Source: Roseivirga sp. (lineage in GTDB: Bacteria > Bacteroidota > Bacteroidia > Cytophagales > Cyclobacteriaceae). From it: a DNA stretch of 54,882 nucleotides. This document shows positions 43,146-51,771 of this stretch, in pieces. The translations under genes were made by a program, and so were the position numbers. Below the pieces are notes generated by a model. The model had not been told where the DNA came from. It searched no databases and worked only from the letters and a program-made list of their open reading frames with translations. The stretch is from positions 1 to 54,882 of the forward strand of contig JAAWWF010000081.1 in the NCBI GenBank assembly GCA_021404565.1, read 5' to 3'. Each line of letters starts with the position of its first letter. Within the stretch, counting starts at the first letter, position 1.

Positions 43146-43691
43146 ATGGCAGATCAAAAACAACAAGCATTTATGAAAGCCTACGGGGCCTGCCACGATC
43201 CGTTTATGCGCTATTGCTCAGCACTGGCTTATGGTAAAATGGACGTGCAGGACCTGGTGCAGGATGTGCTTGTAGCTGCCTATCATCGATTTGAGAAAAT
43301 TGAGAATAAGGACCAACTCTTACACTACCTGATTCGCGCTGCCCGCAACCGATCCATTAGTATCTGGCGCAAACAGCGACATCAGGAAGCACTTTCCGAA
43401 CTGCATTCAGAACGCCTTTCTGCCCAGGGAATTTCTCCGGAAATGGTACTGGACATTCAGGTACTCTACCGCATGCTCGACAAGCTGCCCGCCAAACAGC
43501 GGGACGCCCTGGTGCTCTTTGAAATCAGTGGTTTTTCTATGAAGGAGATCGCAGAGATTCAAGGCAGTACCGAAGGTGCAGTAAAAACAAAGATTAGCAG
43601 AGGAAGGCAAAAGTTAAAACAGCTGATGGAAGACAAAGCTTCCAGCCCTGTATCGAGTCTTCTTGAAACCCTTCAAACAATCACGCTATGA
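43146..43691 (+). CDS. ECF-type RNA polymerase sigma factor
   Basis: 181 residues. Sigma region 2 (about 15-80: DPFMRYCSALAYGKMDVQDL, HYLIRAARNRSISIWRKQRH) and region 4 (about 110-165: LPAKQRDALVLFEISGFSMK, EIAEIQGSTEGAVKTKISRG) are complete. Its stop overlaps the start of the 833-residue gene by 4 bases (43688-43691), the arrangement of sigma/anti-sigma pairs, so it is probably controlled by that protein. A TATTTTCG sequence just upstream is too close to the start to be its promoter. Confidence 0.93.
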   Translation: MADQKQQAFMKAYGACHDPFMRYCSALAYGKMDVQDLVQDVLVAAYHRFEKIENKDQLLHYLIRAARNRSISIWRKQRHQEALSELHSERLSAQGISPEMVLDIQVLYRMLDKLPAKQRDALVLFEISGFSMKEIAEIQGSTEGAVKTKISRGRQKLKQLMEDKASSPVSSLLETLQTITL

Positions 43692-46189
43692 AAGAGTACG
43701 GTACAGATGAGCTGTTTGGAACGGTAAAACAAGCCCCTACGGAGCTATCTAAGCAGCAGGTAATGGAGATGATTACGGTAATCCCTACCCTGCCTCCACC
43801 CGGTAACTCCTGGTTCAATATCAATTTAAACTCAATTATCATGACAACAACAGTAGTAGCGATCATCAGCTCAGCGGTGATCTATTTCACGACCCCGGTC
43901 ACCCCTTCGGAGCTCCCTGGTCAGGAGCCTGAAAGCCCGGCAGTAATTACGGCCCTGGCGGAAGACCCCAGCCCGGAAAAAACCTCTGAAGACAGCGTAC
44001 CTGTAGATCCTATTTCGAGTATACCCGGCCCTAAGTCCGATAGTGCTCTAAATGCAAGCGCTGAACCTGATCCACTGCCTCTCAGTTCAACCGCCAGACC
44101 TCAAAGCCAGGTAGTCCCCAGTCCTAAACCCCGGGAAGTTCCGCAAGTTGTAGATAGATCTGCCTCCGGGGAAACAGTAAAGGCAGTTCCTAAGGTCAGT
44201 GATGTCAATTCAGCCGTCCAGAAATCGAGCATGCCATCCAGCCCAGCCCCGTCCAGAGCAATCTCTGACAGACCGGTATCAGCCCAAAGCAAACCGGCTG
44301 TCTCCCCTGAACCTGAGAGTGTCCCATTAGGCAAGCTCAAACGAACATTGATCAGAGAGCTCTATAACGACCAGATTACGGGAAGTAAGAAGCCTTTTAT
44401 GACGGTCATTGAGTTCAAGGGAAAAGATGTAATAGTAAACTTTAAGCCCCTGGACAAGGATTATCGCAGCAAGTATGAGGGTATTCTGAGAAAACATGCG
44501 GTAACTCCCGGCCCGAACAAACGCATTGTCGTGGACGCTGATTTTATCATGGTGGGGAATTTTACCCAAAGCGGATTCCTGGGTTCTGCGAAGGGGAAAA
44601 GGATGCGTATTTCCTTTGCCGACTCAACGGTTTTCTTTGATGACATGCATAAGAATCCCGAAGATGGTATGCAAGGTCGCATCACCTATACGCCCAGCAG
44701 AGGTTACAAAGAGAGCATATTGGTACTTGGAAATGACGGTACTGACATATCCGGAAGCTCTCCGCTCTTTCCGAAAAGTGACAACAAGGGAGGCTTGATG
44801 ATATCTACAGAAGGTAAGGTACAAGATGCCGAAGCGAATACACGTTCAGCTTCTTTACTTACCTCAGACGGGTCAGATGAGGCACTTTTTAATGACAATA
44901 CACATGAGATCGGCAATGCCGTTACCATGACCAACACAAAAGTCGACAGCCCTCCTGTAGAACTTAATTCGTTAAGAATCAACAAACTGAAACGAGAGCT
45001 ATACCGATACCTGGTACAAGATGACCAGGTACGGTCGAATAAAGCAGATGTAAATATGGTGATTGGCACCGGCCCATTCAGTGTCAATGGCAACAACCCC
45101 TTCAGCCCTGCCATGGAAGCACGCTACAAAGCCCTGTTCCGCTCTCACGGAGTGCAGCTACGCTCAAAGCTCAAAATACTGATGAGCACTGATTTTATCT
45201 TCGTGGGTGAATTTGGTGAGGACAACTTTAATGGTAGCGTTCAGGGAGTATTGGTGAAAGAAAAGATTGTCGGCAGCATTTTCGAAGAAGAATTAGGTCA
45301 GTATTCCTTGTTTGGCAACTCAAATAAAACAGATGATGTCGCCACTGAAAACCGATCGGTAAAGTCCTTTGACAGAATCAAGGTATCGGGACTGGCAAAA
45401 GTGTTTTACTCTCAGGGACCTGAAAAAGAGCTCCGCCTTGAGGTTTCCGGTGTACCTCTGGAGGATATCTTTACAGAGGTAAAAGACGGAGAGCTTCATG
45501 TATTTTCCCACCCTGACAAAGCCTTTAAAGAAGAATCGATCAAAGTGTATGTGTACAGCCCATCTATAAAGAGCATTGAAGTAGACGATGCTGCTGAATT
45601 CATCGGACAGACTCAGATTATCGAAGATGAACTGCAGGTAAGTTCTTTAGGAGACGGCTCTGTAGAGTTAGGTGTGGATGTGGGTCGACTTCATATAATA
45701 ATGGATGGCGGAGATATCGATCTGGAGGGAAAGGCTGTTATGCAACGCACTGACCTTCTTAATGACGCTAACAGCGGCACCCTTTACCAGCGCGGGCTTA
45801 ACGTATTAAAAAACTGGGAACCGGAGGAAAAGAGATCAAATTCAGGAAAGGATCTGGAAAAATTGAAAGAAGATTTGATCGAAAAACTCTTAGATGATGG
45901 ATTCATGGAGTCTTTACGAGATAAAGTCACCATTAGCTTCTCAACTACAGGTCTTGAAATCGGAAATACTCAAATACCTGGGGATAAACTGATTGGTTAC
46001 CTGAAGCTGTTTAAAGAATATGATTTCTTCCTCAGGAATCAGAGAAAAGTGTTTTTGGGTCGTACGTTTATTGTAATCGCAGACAAAAATAAAGACGGCT
46101 TTGAATTCGAAATGAAAGGTACCAAGCTTGCCTTCAATACCCAGGATTCATGGGAAAAACTCGAAGAGGACATTTTCAAAAGAGACTGA
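43688..46189 (+). CDS. Anti-sigma-like membrane protein with three internal repeats and a DUF2807 domain
   Basis: 833 residues. The short N-terminal cytoplasmic part (1-45) and one membrane helix (48-68) suit an anti-sigma factor. A Pro/Ser-rich periplasmic stretch follows (70-215). Residues 216-310, 433-525 and 725-817 are homologous repeats (KLKRTLIRELYNDQITGS; KLKRELYRYLVQDDQVRS; KLKEDLIEKLLDDGFMES; each then has D/RxFI-V-x/DxFx). Between repeats 2 and 3 lies a DUF2807/GIN-type beta-helical domain (about 556-690: ENRSVKSFDRIKVSGLAKVF). The combination suggests a surface or periplasmic sensor that controls the sigma factor. No match to a described system is known to me. Confidence 0.8.
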   Translation: MKEYGTDELFGTVKQAPTELSKQQVMEMITVIPTLPPPGNSWFNINLNSIIMTTTVVAIISSAVIYFTTPVTPSELPGQEPESPAVITALAEDPSPEKTSEDSVPVDPISSIPGPKSDSALNASAEPDPLPLSSTARPQSQVVPSPKPREVPQVVDRSASGETVKAVPKVSDVNSAVQKSSMPSSPAPSRAISDRPVSAQSKPAVSPEPESVPLGKLKRTLIRELYNDQITGSKKPFMTVIEFKGKDVIVNFKPLDKDYRSKYEGILRKHAVTPGPNKRIVVDADFIMVGNFTQSGFLGSAKGKRMRISFADSTVFFDDMHKNPEDGMQGRITYTPSRGYKESILVLGNDGTDISGSSPLFPKSDNKGGLMISTEGKVQDAEANTRSASLLTSDGSDEALFNDNTHEIGNAVTMTNTKVDSPPVELNSLRINKLKRELYRYLVQDDQVRSNKADVNMVIGTGPFSVNGNNPFSPAMEARYKALFRSHGVQLRSKLKILMSTDFIFVGEFGEDNFNGSVQGVLVKEKIVGSIFEEELGQYSLFGNSNKTDDVATENRSVKSFDRIKVSGLAKVFYSQGPEKELRLEVSGVPLEDIFTEVKDGELHVFSHPDKAFKEESIKVYVYSPSIKSIEVDDAAEFIGQTQIIEDELQVSSLGDGSVELGVDVGRLHIIMDGGDIDLEGKAVMQRTDLLNDANSGTLYQRGLNVLKNWEPEEKRSNSGKDLEKLKEDLIEKLLDDGFMESLRDKVTISFSTTGLEIGNTQIPGDKLIGYLKLFKEYDFFLRNQRKVFLGRTFIVIADKNKDGFEFEMKGTKLAFNTQDSWEKLEEDIFKRD

Positions 46190-46234
46190 ATCAGGGTCAG
46201 TCTTCAAAATGACCAAGGCAAAACAAATCACACT

Positions 46235-46263
46235 GGTCAGAGTCCCCCGCTCTGACCTTTTTG
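46235..46263 (+). terminator. Rho-independent terminator after the sigma/repeat-protein operon
   Basis: GGTCAGAG and CTCTGACC form an 8-bp stem with a 7-base loop and a following TTTTTG run, 45 bases after the stop of the repeat-protein gene. Confidence 0.85.
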
Positions 46264-46386
46264 TTGCTTATACATCGCACGAAACCATATGATTTATTCA
46301 CATAGTTTTTGTCCGAAAAATTCTACTGCAATTGGCTATTTTAGCAGGTGACTGGAATGATATTCCGGCATTCAATCATAGCGCGC

Positions 46387-47505
46387 ATGAAATCACCTTT
46401 ATTCAAATCTTATTTCCTGGTACTCATTATTCTGATGTCTTTCTCTTCTTCACTGGCCCTGGCGCAAAGCAGTCCCAAACCGGTCCGTATCGGTGTGGTG
46501 GGCCTGACACATACTCACGTTCACTGGATTCTTGGCAGGGAAAAAAGACCGGACATTGAGATCGTTGGTATTGTAGAGCCCAATCGTGACCTGGCCCAGC
46601 GTTACAGCGATCAACATGGCTATAGCATGGACATCGTTTTCGATACCATGGAGGAAATGATTGCTCAGACAAAGCCGGAAGCCGTCACAGCCTTTGGCAC
46701 CATTTACGAGCATCTGGAGGTAGTACAAACCTGTGCTCCGAAGGGAATTCATGTCATGGTGGAAAAGCCGCTGGCAGTGAGCCTGAAGCATGCCAGACAA
46801 ATGGCAGCACTGGCCAGGAAGCATGACATTATGCTGCTCACCAACTACGAGACCACCTGGTATGCTTCTAATCATGAAGCTTACAAAATTGTGCATAAGG
46901 AGGAGAAAATCGGTCATATCAGAAAAGTAGTAGTGCATGATGGCCACCCGGGTCCAAAGGAGATTGGGGTTAACCAGGAGTTTCTTGACTGGCTCATCGA
47001 TCCGGTGCAGAATGGTGGTGGTGCCATCACCGACTTTGGGTGCTATGGTGCCAACCTTATGACCTGGCTGATGAAAGGAGAAGCCCCACTCACCGTAACG
47101 GCAGTGACACAAACGATCAAGCCTGATATCTATCCTGAAGTGGATGATGAGGCCACGATTATCCTTACCTACCCCAAGGCTCAGGGCATTATACAGGCCT
47201 CCTGGAATTGGCCCATTAACCGCAAAGACATGGAGGTATATGGCAAGACCGGTGTAGTTTATACCGACAATGGATCTGATTTGAGACTTAGAACTTCTGA
47301 AGATAGCCCTGAGCAAAAGTTCTCCATACCCGGTAGGGCTACCCCCGTTGATGATCCTTTTGCTTATTTCGCTGCTCTGATCAGAAAAGATCTGGACTAC
47401 GATACAAAAAGCCTCTCTTCTCTGGAAAACAATATGGTGGTAATGCGCATTCTGGATGCGGCCATAAAATCTGCCAGGAGCGGGAAAACCCAGAAGCTTA
47501 AATAA
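46387..47505 (+). CDS. Secreted Gfo/Idh/MocA-family oxidoreductase
   Basis: 372 residues from ATG 46387 (MKSPLFKSYFLVLIILMSFS is a clean Sec signal; upstream starts spoil it). Rossmann domain opens RIGVVGLTHTHVHWILGREK, a departure from the GxGxxG consensus, with the family motif GIHVMVEKPLAVSLKHARQM. C-terminal domain has NGGGAITDFGCYGANLMTWL, the substrate loop usually containing His or Tyr, here Cys/Tyr. Probably periplasmic and sugar-related. It follows the sigma operon terminator, so is transcribed alone. Confidence 0.88.
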   Translation: MKSPLFKSYFLVLIILMSFSSSLALAQSSPKPVRIGVVGLTHTHVHWILGREKRPDIEIVGIVEPNRDLAQRYSDQHGYSMDIVFDTMEEMIAQTKPEAVTAFGTIYEHLEVVQTCAPKGIHVMVEKPLAVSLKHARQMAALARKHDIMLLTNYETTWYASNHEAYKIVHKEEKIGHIRKVVVHDGHPGPKEIGVNQEFLDWLIDPVQNGGGAITDFGCYGANLMTWLMKGEAPLTVTAVTQTIKPDIYPEVDDEATIILTYPKAQGIIQASWNWPINRKDMEVYGKTGVVYTDNGSDLRLRTSEDSPEQKFSIPGRATPVDDPFAYFAALIRKDLDYDTKSLSSLENNMVVMRILDAAIKSARSGKTQKLK

Positions 47506-47524
47506 GACTTATTCCAACTACAAA

Positions 47525-47549
47525 AACCACGGACATTGAGTCCGTGGTT
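47525..47549. terminator. Perfect hairpin after the Gfo/Idh/MocA gene
   Basis: AACCACGGAC and GTCCGTGGTT form a perfect 10-bp stem with a 5-base loop, 20 bases after the stop. No U-run on the plus strand, but position suits a terminator in the convergent gap. Confidence 0.6.
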
Positions 47550-47563
47550 CACTGTTCAAATCA

Positions 47564-47587
47564 ATGCACTCACCATGAAGAGTGCAT
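47564..47587. terminator. Hairpin ending the YHS operon
   Basis: ATGCACTC and GAGTGCAT pair as an 8-bp stem with an 8-base loop, 11 bases past the stop of the minus-strand YHS gene; on the minus strand it is followed by TGATTTG. Confidence 0.5.
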
Positions 47588-47597
47588 CGACTTGAGT

Positions 47598-48059
47598 TTA
47601 GCTCTTTTTCATCAGCTTTGGCCAGTTGGCTTTTGCTTTTTTGCTCATGCCTTTTTTATCAGCCATCCACAATTGTTTGGCGTCCACTTCGATACTGTTG
47701 AGAAACAGGTAGAGCTTACCGTTTTCTACCAGGAATTTGTTCGGATCAACCCTGAACTTGGCACCTACTGCAATTCCTGTGGCACAGTAACCTCCGAATT
47801 GAGGCATGTACTTTTCCGGATTGGCATCAAAAGCTTTCTTCTGCTCTGCATTTACGAAGAAATACTTTACGCCTCCCCGCTCAGACATATAATCCTTATC
47901 TCCCCTTTGGGCCAGATTCAGATCTACATAAGATACAGGGCTATAACCCTGAAGGGCTATTTTACTGTCATCAATATTGTACTCGGTTTTGCTTTGCGCA
48001 AAGGCTGAAACTGATGCCATGAATATGGCGGCTAACATAAATAATCTCATCTTTTTCAT
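47598..48059 (-). CDS. Secreted YHS domain protein
   Basis: 153 residues. Signal peptide cleaved after SAFAQ. A YHS domain (about 30-110) follows: ALQGYSPVSYVDLNLAQRGD, KYFFVNAEQKKAFDANPEKY, MPQFGGYCATGIAVG, with the Cys expected of metal-binding YHS proteins. Such domains bind metals, often copper or heme-linked partners. Last gene of a minus-strand cluster with a 4TM protein and an NTF2-like protein. Confidence 0.85.
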   Translation of the reverse strand: MKKMRLFMLAAIFMASVSAFAQSKTEYNIDDSKIALQGYSPVSYVDLNLAQRGDKDYMSERGGVKYFFVNAEQKKAFDANPEKYMPQFGGYCATGIAVGAKFRVDPNKFLVENGKLYLFLNSIEVDAKQLWMADKKGMSKKAKANWPKLMKKS

Positions 48060-48069
48060 TGCTTGTTCT

Positions 48070-48438
48070 TTATTGTTCTGTATTTAAATCTTTGTTTTCT
48101 GTAAGGGCTACTACCAGGTATACCACTGCGGCATTGATCCAGTAGTAGTGTGCATCCAATCCTTCGAAACCAAATAGGAAGGGTGCTGCCATAAAGGCCG
48201 TTGCGGCCAGTAGGTCTATGGTCAGGTGACCATCAAAGGGGATGGTTCTGATGATTCCATAGCGGTAGTTTGTCAAAACGCTTACCACTATTACCGCAAC
48301 TCCTGTTGCCACCGAAAACCATAGGGCTATAGGGCTAGAGTCTCCCAGGCCAAGCGCAAGTGGGATTAAGATCAACCCCACTGCTGCGCCATAATCGATT
48401 AACCCGTGAAGGGTTGGAGAAATAAATCGAAGTTTCAT
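48070..48438 (-). CDS. Small 4-TM membrane protein
   Basis: 122 residues with four hydrophobic segments (LHGLIDYGAAVGLILIPLAL, IALWFSVATGVAVIVVSVL, LTIDLLAATAFMAAPFLFGF, HYYWINAAVVYLVVALTENK). The order and the HGLID/DLLA pattern resemble SPW-type small membrane proteins, but no firm family was recognised. It sits 10 bases before the YHS gene and 6 bases after the NTF2-like gene, in one operon. Confidence 0.75.
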   Translation of the reverse strand: MKLRFISPTLHGLIDYGAAVGLILIPLALGLGDSSPIALWFSVATGVAVIVVSVLTNYRYGIIRTIPFDGHLTIDLLAATAFMAAPFLFGFEGLDAHYYWINAAVVYLVVALTENKDLNTEQ

Positions 48439-48444
48439 GACTCC

Positions 48445-48798
48445 TTAAGCTTTGAAGTATTGCTCTTCAACCACTTCTCCGTTTCTCCAAATCGTACGAA
48501 GGATTTCATGCCACAAAACCTTGCTTCCGTCTTTCATATCGAAATCGAAAGTGAATTCTGAGAAACTTGTCTCTCCATTGTCTGCTACTCTGTGCAGCGT
48601 GATTCCATTTACTTTGGCAATAGCACCTGCAAAGCCTTGCATTTTGCTTACCATAGCTGCTTTTCCTGAAGTGACTGTTCCGTCAAAATCTGTAGTAGCT
48701 ACATCTTCAGCAAAGTACTTTTCAGTAGCTTCTACGATTTGTCCTTTTAATACCATGGCGTTTTTGGCTGCCACGATTTCTGTTAAATTCTGTCCCAT
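48445..48798 (-). CDS. NTF2/SnoaL-like protein
   Basis: 117 residues, cytoplasmic. SnoaL-like fold: a helix (TEIVAAKNAMVLKGQIVEAT), then EKYFAEDVATTDFDGTVTSG, three to four strands (GITLHRVADNGETSFSEFTF, DMKDGSKVLWHEILRTIWR). Enzymes or binding domains of this type often handle small lipophilic ligands. First gene of the operon with the 4TM and YHS genes; the nearby tandem-AraC regulator could control it. Confidence 0.85.
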   Translation of the reverse strand: MGQNLTEIVAAKNAMVLKGQIVEATEKYFAEDVATTDFDGTVTSGKAAMVSKMQGFAGAIAKVNGITLHRVADNGETSFSEFTFDFDMKDGSKVLWHEILRTIWRNGEVVEEQYFKA

Positions 48799-49119
48799 TT
48801 TGTTTCTGTTTTTATTTTGATTTGATGGAACAAATTTGGGGCTACCAGCCTGGAAAGGACCTACAAAATTCTCTCTAAAGAGTATACATTTTGGAATCTC
48901 TTTAATGGGTTACTATCAGAACTGATTACGGGCTATCGGGGAGGGAATACTACTCCGCCCACTGAGATTATACAAGCCTTTTTGATTCCTTTGGGCACCT
49001 CCCCTAAAAAAAGGGAGGAAATACCCCTCCGCCCACTGAGGCTTTACAGGCACCATTGATTCAATCAAGAACCTCATAGGATTGACACCCCGGTAGAGTC
49101 GGTTAATAGGAAGAAAGAT
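48799..49119. other. 321-bp intergenic region with short direct repeats
   Basis: No gene. It contains two imperfect direct repeats of about 50 bp: 48940-48988 and 49014-49062, each with CTCCGCCCACTGAG, separated by a hairpin CCTCCC/GGGAGG at 48998-49018. The C/G boxes resemble those in the 5-kb repeat array. The region should also hold the promoter of the NTF2-like gene. Confidence 0.6.
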
Positions 49120-50166
49120 TCAGGAATGGAAATATCCCGAAGGGCTTGCTCCGGTCTGTGTTTTGAAAAAAGCAGAAAAGTGATTGGGTTCTTTAAAGCC
49201 CAGGGCATAGGCTGTTTCCTTTACGCTTTCACCCGAAGCCAACAGCTGCTTACCGCTCAGTAGTAGTCGTTGGTTCATTAATTCATTAAAGCTGGTACCA
49301 AACGATGATCTTATTTTGGCAGACAGACTTTTGACAGAGAGATACATTGCCTCCGCATAGTACCCCATAAAGCGTTGCTCTTTGAACTGACTATCCAGTA
49401 GTTGTGAGAACTCCCGAACAAAACCGTCAACGGGTGAAGCCCCGAAATCTTCTCTGAATTGCTGAGGAGTGCTATTGGTATTTTGCTTAAAGAAGCGGTT
49501 GAAATAGCTGGGATAGGAGAACCCGAGTTCATAGGCTACCTCTTTGGTGCTGAGATCGGTAAAAGCCACCTTTCTACGAGCTTCCGTAACCATCTTATTG
49601 TAGGTAAGCTTATGCACTGTAGCGGCCAATTTGGCCCTGGTCAGTTTTTTCAGATAGCCGGCATTTTGGTCCAATTCCCCTGCCACTCTATCAAGGGTAA
49701 GCGACTCATGAAAATGCAAATCGACAAAATCTTTCAGGTCAAACAAGAGTTCAAGTTCAGCGGAAGAAGCCCCAAAAGGGTTAAGCTGCAACCAACCTTT
49801 TACTGCCGTCTCCAACAGTATTGAATCATCATCGCTTACCTGTAGTATTTTTAATCCGGGTTGACTTTCATCTGCAGTTTGAGAAACATCTATGTAGCCA
49901 AGGCTCACCAAATGCTTAAAGAGATAACGACTGCTTTTTACCTGGTTGACTCTGTCTCCTTCAAACCTGTAAATGCTCATTTCCAGGTTTCCGCTTATGT
50001 TTCGGAAATACTGGCCTGGCGATAGGAATATGGCCTTTCCGGCCATCATGGAATAATTGCTAAAATCCACCTCTAATACCCCACTCCCTTCTGTCAATAC
50101 AATCAGGGAATAATCATCCATGGTGGTGATACTATTGAGGGAGGCTGTGAGTGATTGGAGTGCCAC
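49120..50166 (-). CDS. Transcriptional regulator with two AraC-type DNA-binding domains
   Basis: 348 residues. The N-terminal part (1-140) is a beta-rich sensor domain (cupin-like pattern TTMDDYSLIVLTEGSGVLEV, AIFLSPGQYFRNISGNLEM). It is followed by two AraC-type HTH domains: residues 146-240 (VAGELDQNAGYLKKLTRAKL, EVAYELGFSYPSYFNRFFKQ, STPQQFREDFG) and 250-346 (VKETAYALGFKEPNHFSAFF, GASPSGYF). The second lacks a well-kept first HTH. Two AraC domains in one chain are unusual. Lies between two transcription units and may regulate the YHS/NTF2 operon, to which it is tail-to-head. Confidence 0.85.
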   Translation of the reverse strand: MALQSLTASLNSITTMDDYSLIVLTEGSGVLEVDFSNYSMMAGKAIFLSPGQYFRNISGNLEMSIYRFEGDRVNQVKSSRYLFKHLVSLGYIDVSQTADESQPGLKILQVSDDDSILLETAVKGWLQLNPFGASSAELELLFDLKDFVDLHFHESLTLDRVAGELDQNAGYLKKLTRAKLAATVHKLTYNKMVTEARRKVAFTDLSTKEVAYELGFSYPSYFNRFFKQNTNSTPQQFREDFGASPVDGFVREFSQLLDSQFKEQRFMGYYAEAMYLSVKSLSAKIRSSFGTSFNELMNQRLLLSGKQLLASGESVKETAYALGFKEPNHFSAFFKTQTGASPSGYFHS

Positions 50167-50250
50167 AAAAAAGTCGGTTTAGCTTTAAACAAGAAACAGT
50201 AGCCAACAAGTTCAATTAGGGCCTGCTTCTTTCTTATCTTAGGCCTGCCT

Positions 50251-51015
50251 ATGCACCCAATCCAGTTTTCACATGCCAACGGTATTCCTGCATCTACCTA
50301 CTCCTACCTTTTCCAGCAATTGAATAGTAGTGAGGTTAATTTCGTGGAAAGAATGGGGCACGGCAACTTTCCTGTAAATGGCAGCCTGAATAACCTGGCC
50401 ACAGAGCTGATTCATAGCCTCGATCAACAAAAGGCAGAATCAGTGATTGGTCTTGGCCATTCCAGTGGTGCGGTAGCTACTCTACTGGCAGCTTCCAGAA
50501 GACCAGAACTGTTTTCTGAGATTATACTGATAGAACCGGCCTTTTTCAGCAATTGGAAAAGGGCCATGATTAGAATGGCTACCGGTTTAGGTCTTGCCGA
50601 TAGACTAGGACCTACTCCCAAAGCCCTCAAGCGAAGAGATCGGTTTCCCGATCTGGAAACTGCCAGATCGTATTTTTTGCAGCGCAGGCTTTTTCAGCGC
50701 TTTCATCCACAATGCTTTGAGGATTATCTGACCCATGGTCTGAAGCCCTCGGATCATGGCGGACTCGAACTGGCCTTTTCGAAAGAAACAGAGATTGAGA
50801 TTTTTCGCTCTACGCAGACTTATGCCCCTAAAAATCTGCGACAGCTCAAAGGCAAAATGCTCTTTGGGGAAACCAGCGACCTGTTCTGGAAATCTGATGT
50901 TGCCTGGTGGAAACGAGCTTTGCCCAATTTTCAACTTATCCCTTTCCCCGGAGGGCACCTCTTCCCTCTGGAACAGCCAGATAAGACGGCTGAGCTGATT
51001 AATTCCCTTTGCTGA
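50251..51015 (+). CDS. Alpha/beta hydrolase
   Basis: 254 residues, no signal peptide. Nucleophile elbow GLGHSSGAVATL (Ser in GHSSG, about residue 70), acidic residue probably in LFGETSDLFWKSD, and the catalytic His in FPGGHLFPLEQPDKT. The lid region (about 100-170) is helical and basic. Likely esterase or lipase-type; substrate unknown. Divergent from the tandem-AraC regulator (84 bases apart), which could control it. Confidence 0.85.
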   Translation: MHPIQFSHANGIPASTYSYLFQQLNSSEVNFVERMGHGNFPVNGSLNNLATELIHSLDQQKAESVIGLGHSSGAVATLLAASRRPELFSEIILIEPAFFSNWKRAMIRMATGLGLADRLGPTPKALKRRDRFPDLETARSYFLQRRLFQRFHPQCFEDYLTHGLKPSDHGGLELAFSKETEIEIFRSTQTYAPKNLRQLKGKMLFGETSDLFWKSDVAWWKRALPNFQLIPFPGGHLFPLEQPDKTAELINSLC

Positions 51016-51078
51016 AACACCGAAGGAACCGATACTTCGAATTGACGTAAAATGATCGTCTTCATAAGGTTAAAACCA

Positions 51079-51111
51079 GAGAGAGCATCACCGCGATGGC
51101 AATGCTCTCTC
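51079..51111. terminator. Hairpin between convergent genes
   Basis: GAGAGAGCAT and ATGCTCTCTC form a perfect 10-bp stem with a 13-base loop. On the minus strand the stem is followed by TGGTTTTAACC, so it may stop the OmpW-like gene. Confidence 0.6.
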
Positions 51112-51132
51112 AAAACCGGTAAATAAGACTTT

Positions 51133-51771
51133 TTAAAACCTCATTCCGAAACCAAAGCCAAGAATAAGTGGGTTGATATCCACATCTGCTCCTACAGTAG
51201 CTCCAAGTGCAGTGGTAGCATCAATCGTAGCATCTGTTTGAAGGAAGAGCTTCTTCACATCAACATTGAGGAACCACTTGTCATTCAGGTCATAGTCAAG
51301 ACCTCCCTGAAAATCAAACCCGAAAGAGTTCTCATAGTCAACACTGTTGGCCGTAGGACCGTTGTCCACATTATAGAAGAAGGTGTAGTTGATACCAGCT
51401 CCCAGATAAGGTCTCAGTTTTGAACCCGTAAAATGATATTGAATGTTTAACGTGGGAGGTAATAACCAAACATCTCCCAGGTTAATTTCTCCAGCTGACG
51501 TATTGATTGCTTTTACATCATGATTGGTGGTGGCCAGAATCAATTCTGCAGACCAGTTTTCATTAAAGAAATAAGTAAAATCAAGTTCGGGTACAAAAGC
51601 TGTTGAAATAGATACATCACCACCAATTGTCTGGATCGTGGCACTTTCATTGGGCACTACCGTAATGAAACGGAACCGGGCTTGCCATTTACCGGCATTT
51701 GTGGCATCGTCCTGGGCTGAAATTTGAAAAGCCCCAAGCATTAATAGAATTCCTAATACTAATTTTTTCAT
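51133..51771 (-). CDS. OmpW-family outer-membrane protein
   Basis: 212 residues from ATG 51771 (MKKLVLGILLMLGAFQISAQ is the signal peptide; an upstream ATG adds ten residues of no use). The mature protein has eight-strand barrel features: FRFITVVPNESATIQTIGG, VSISTAFVPELDFTYFFNE, LAPTLNIQYHF-type strand (LLPPTLNIQYHFTG), LRPYLGAGINYTFFYNVDN, ending GFGFGMRF with a C-terminal Phe for BAM recognition. OmpW proteins form narrow hydrophobic channels. Single gene. Confidence 0.92.
   Translation of the reverse strand: MKKLVLGILLMLGAFQISAQDDATNAGKWQARFRFITVVPNESATIQTIGGDVSISTAFVPELDFTYFFNENWSAELILATTNHDVKAINTSAGEINLGDVWLLPPTLNIQYHFTGSKLRPYLGAGINYTFFYNVDNGPTANSVDYENSFGFDFQGGLDYDLNDKWFLNVDVKKLFLQTDATIDATTALGATVGADVDINPLILGFGFGMRF

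Noticed and set aside
46450-47316. 288-codon minus-strand open frame
   Set aside because: It lies opposite the Gfo/Idh/MocA gene, which has the family motifs; shadow frame.
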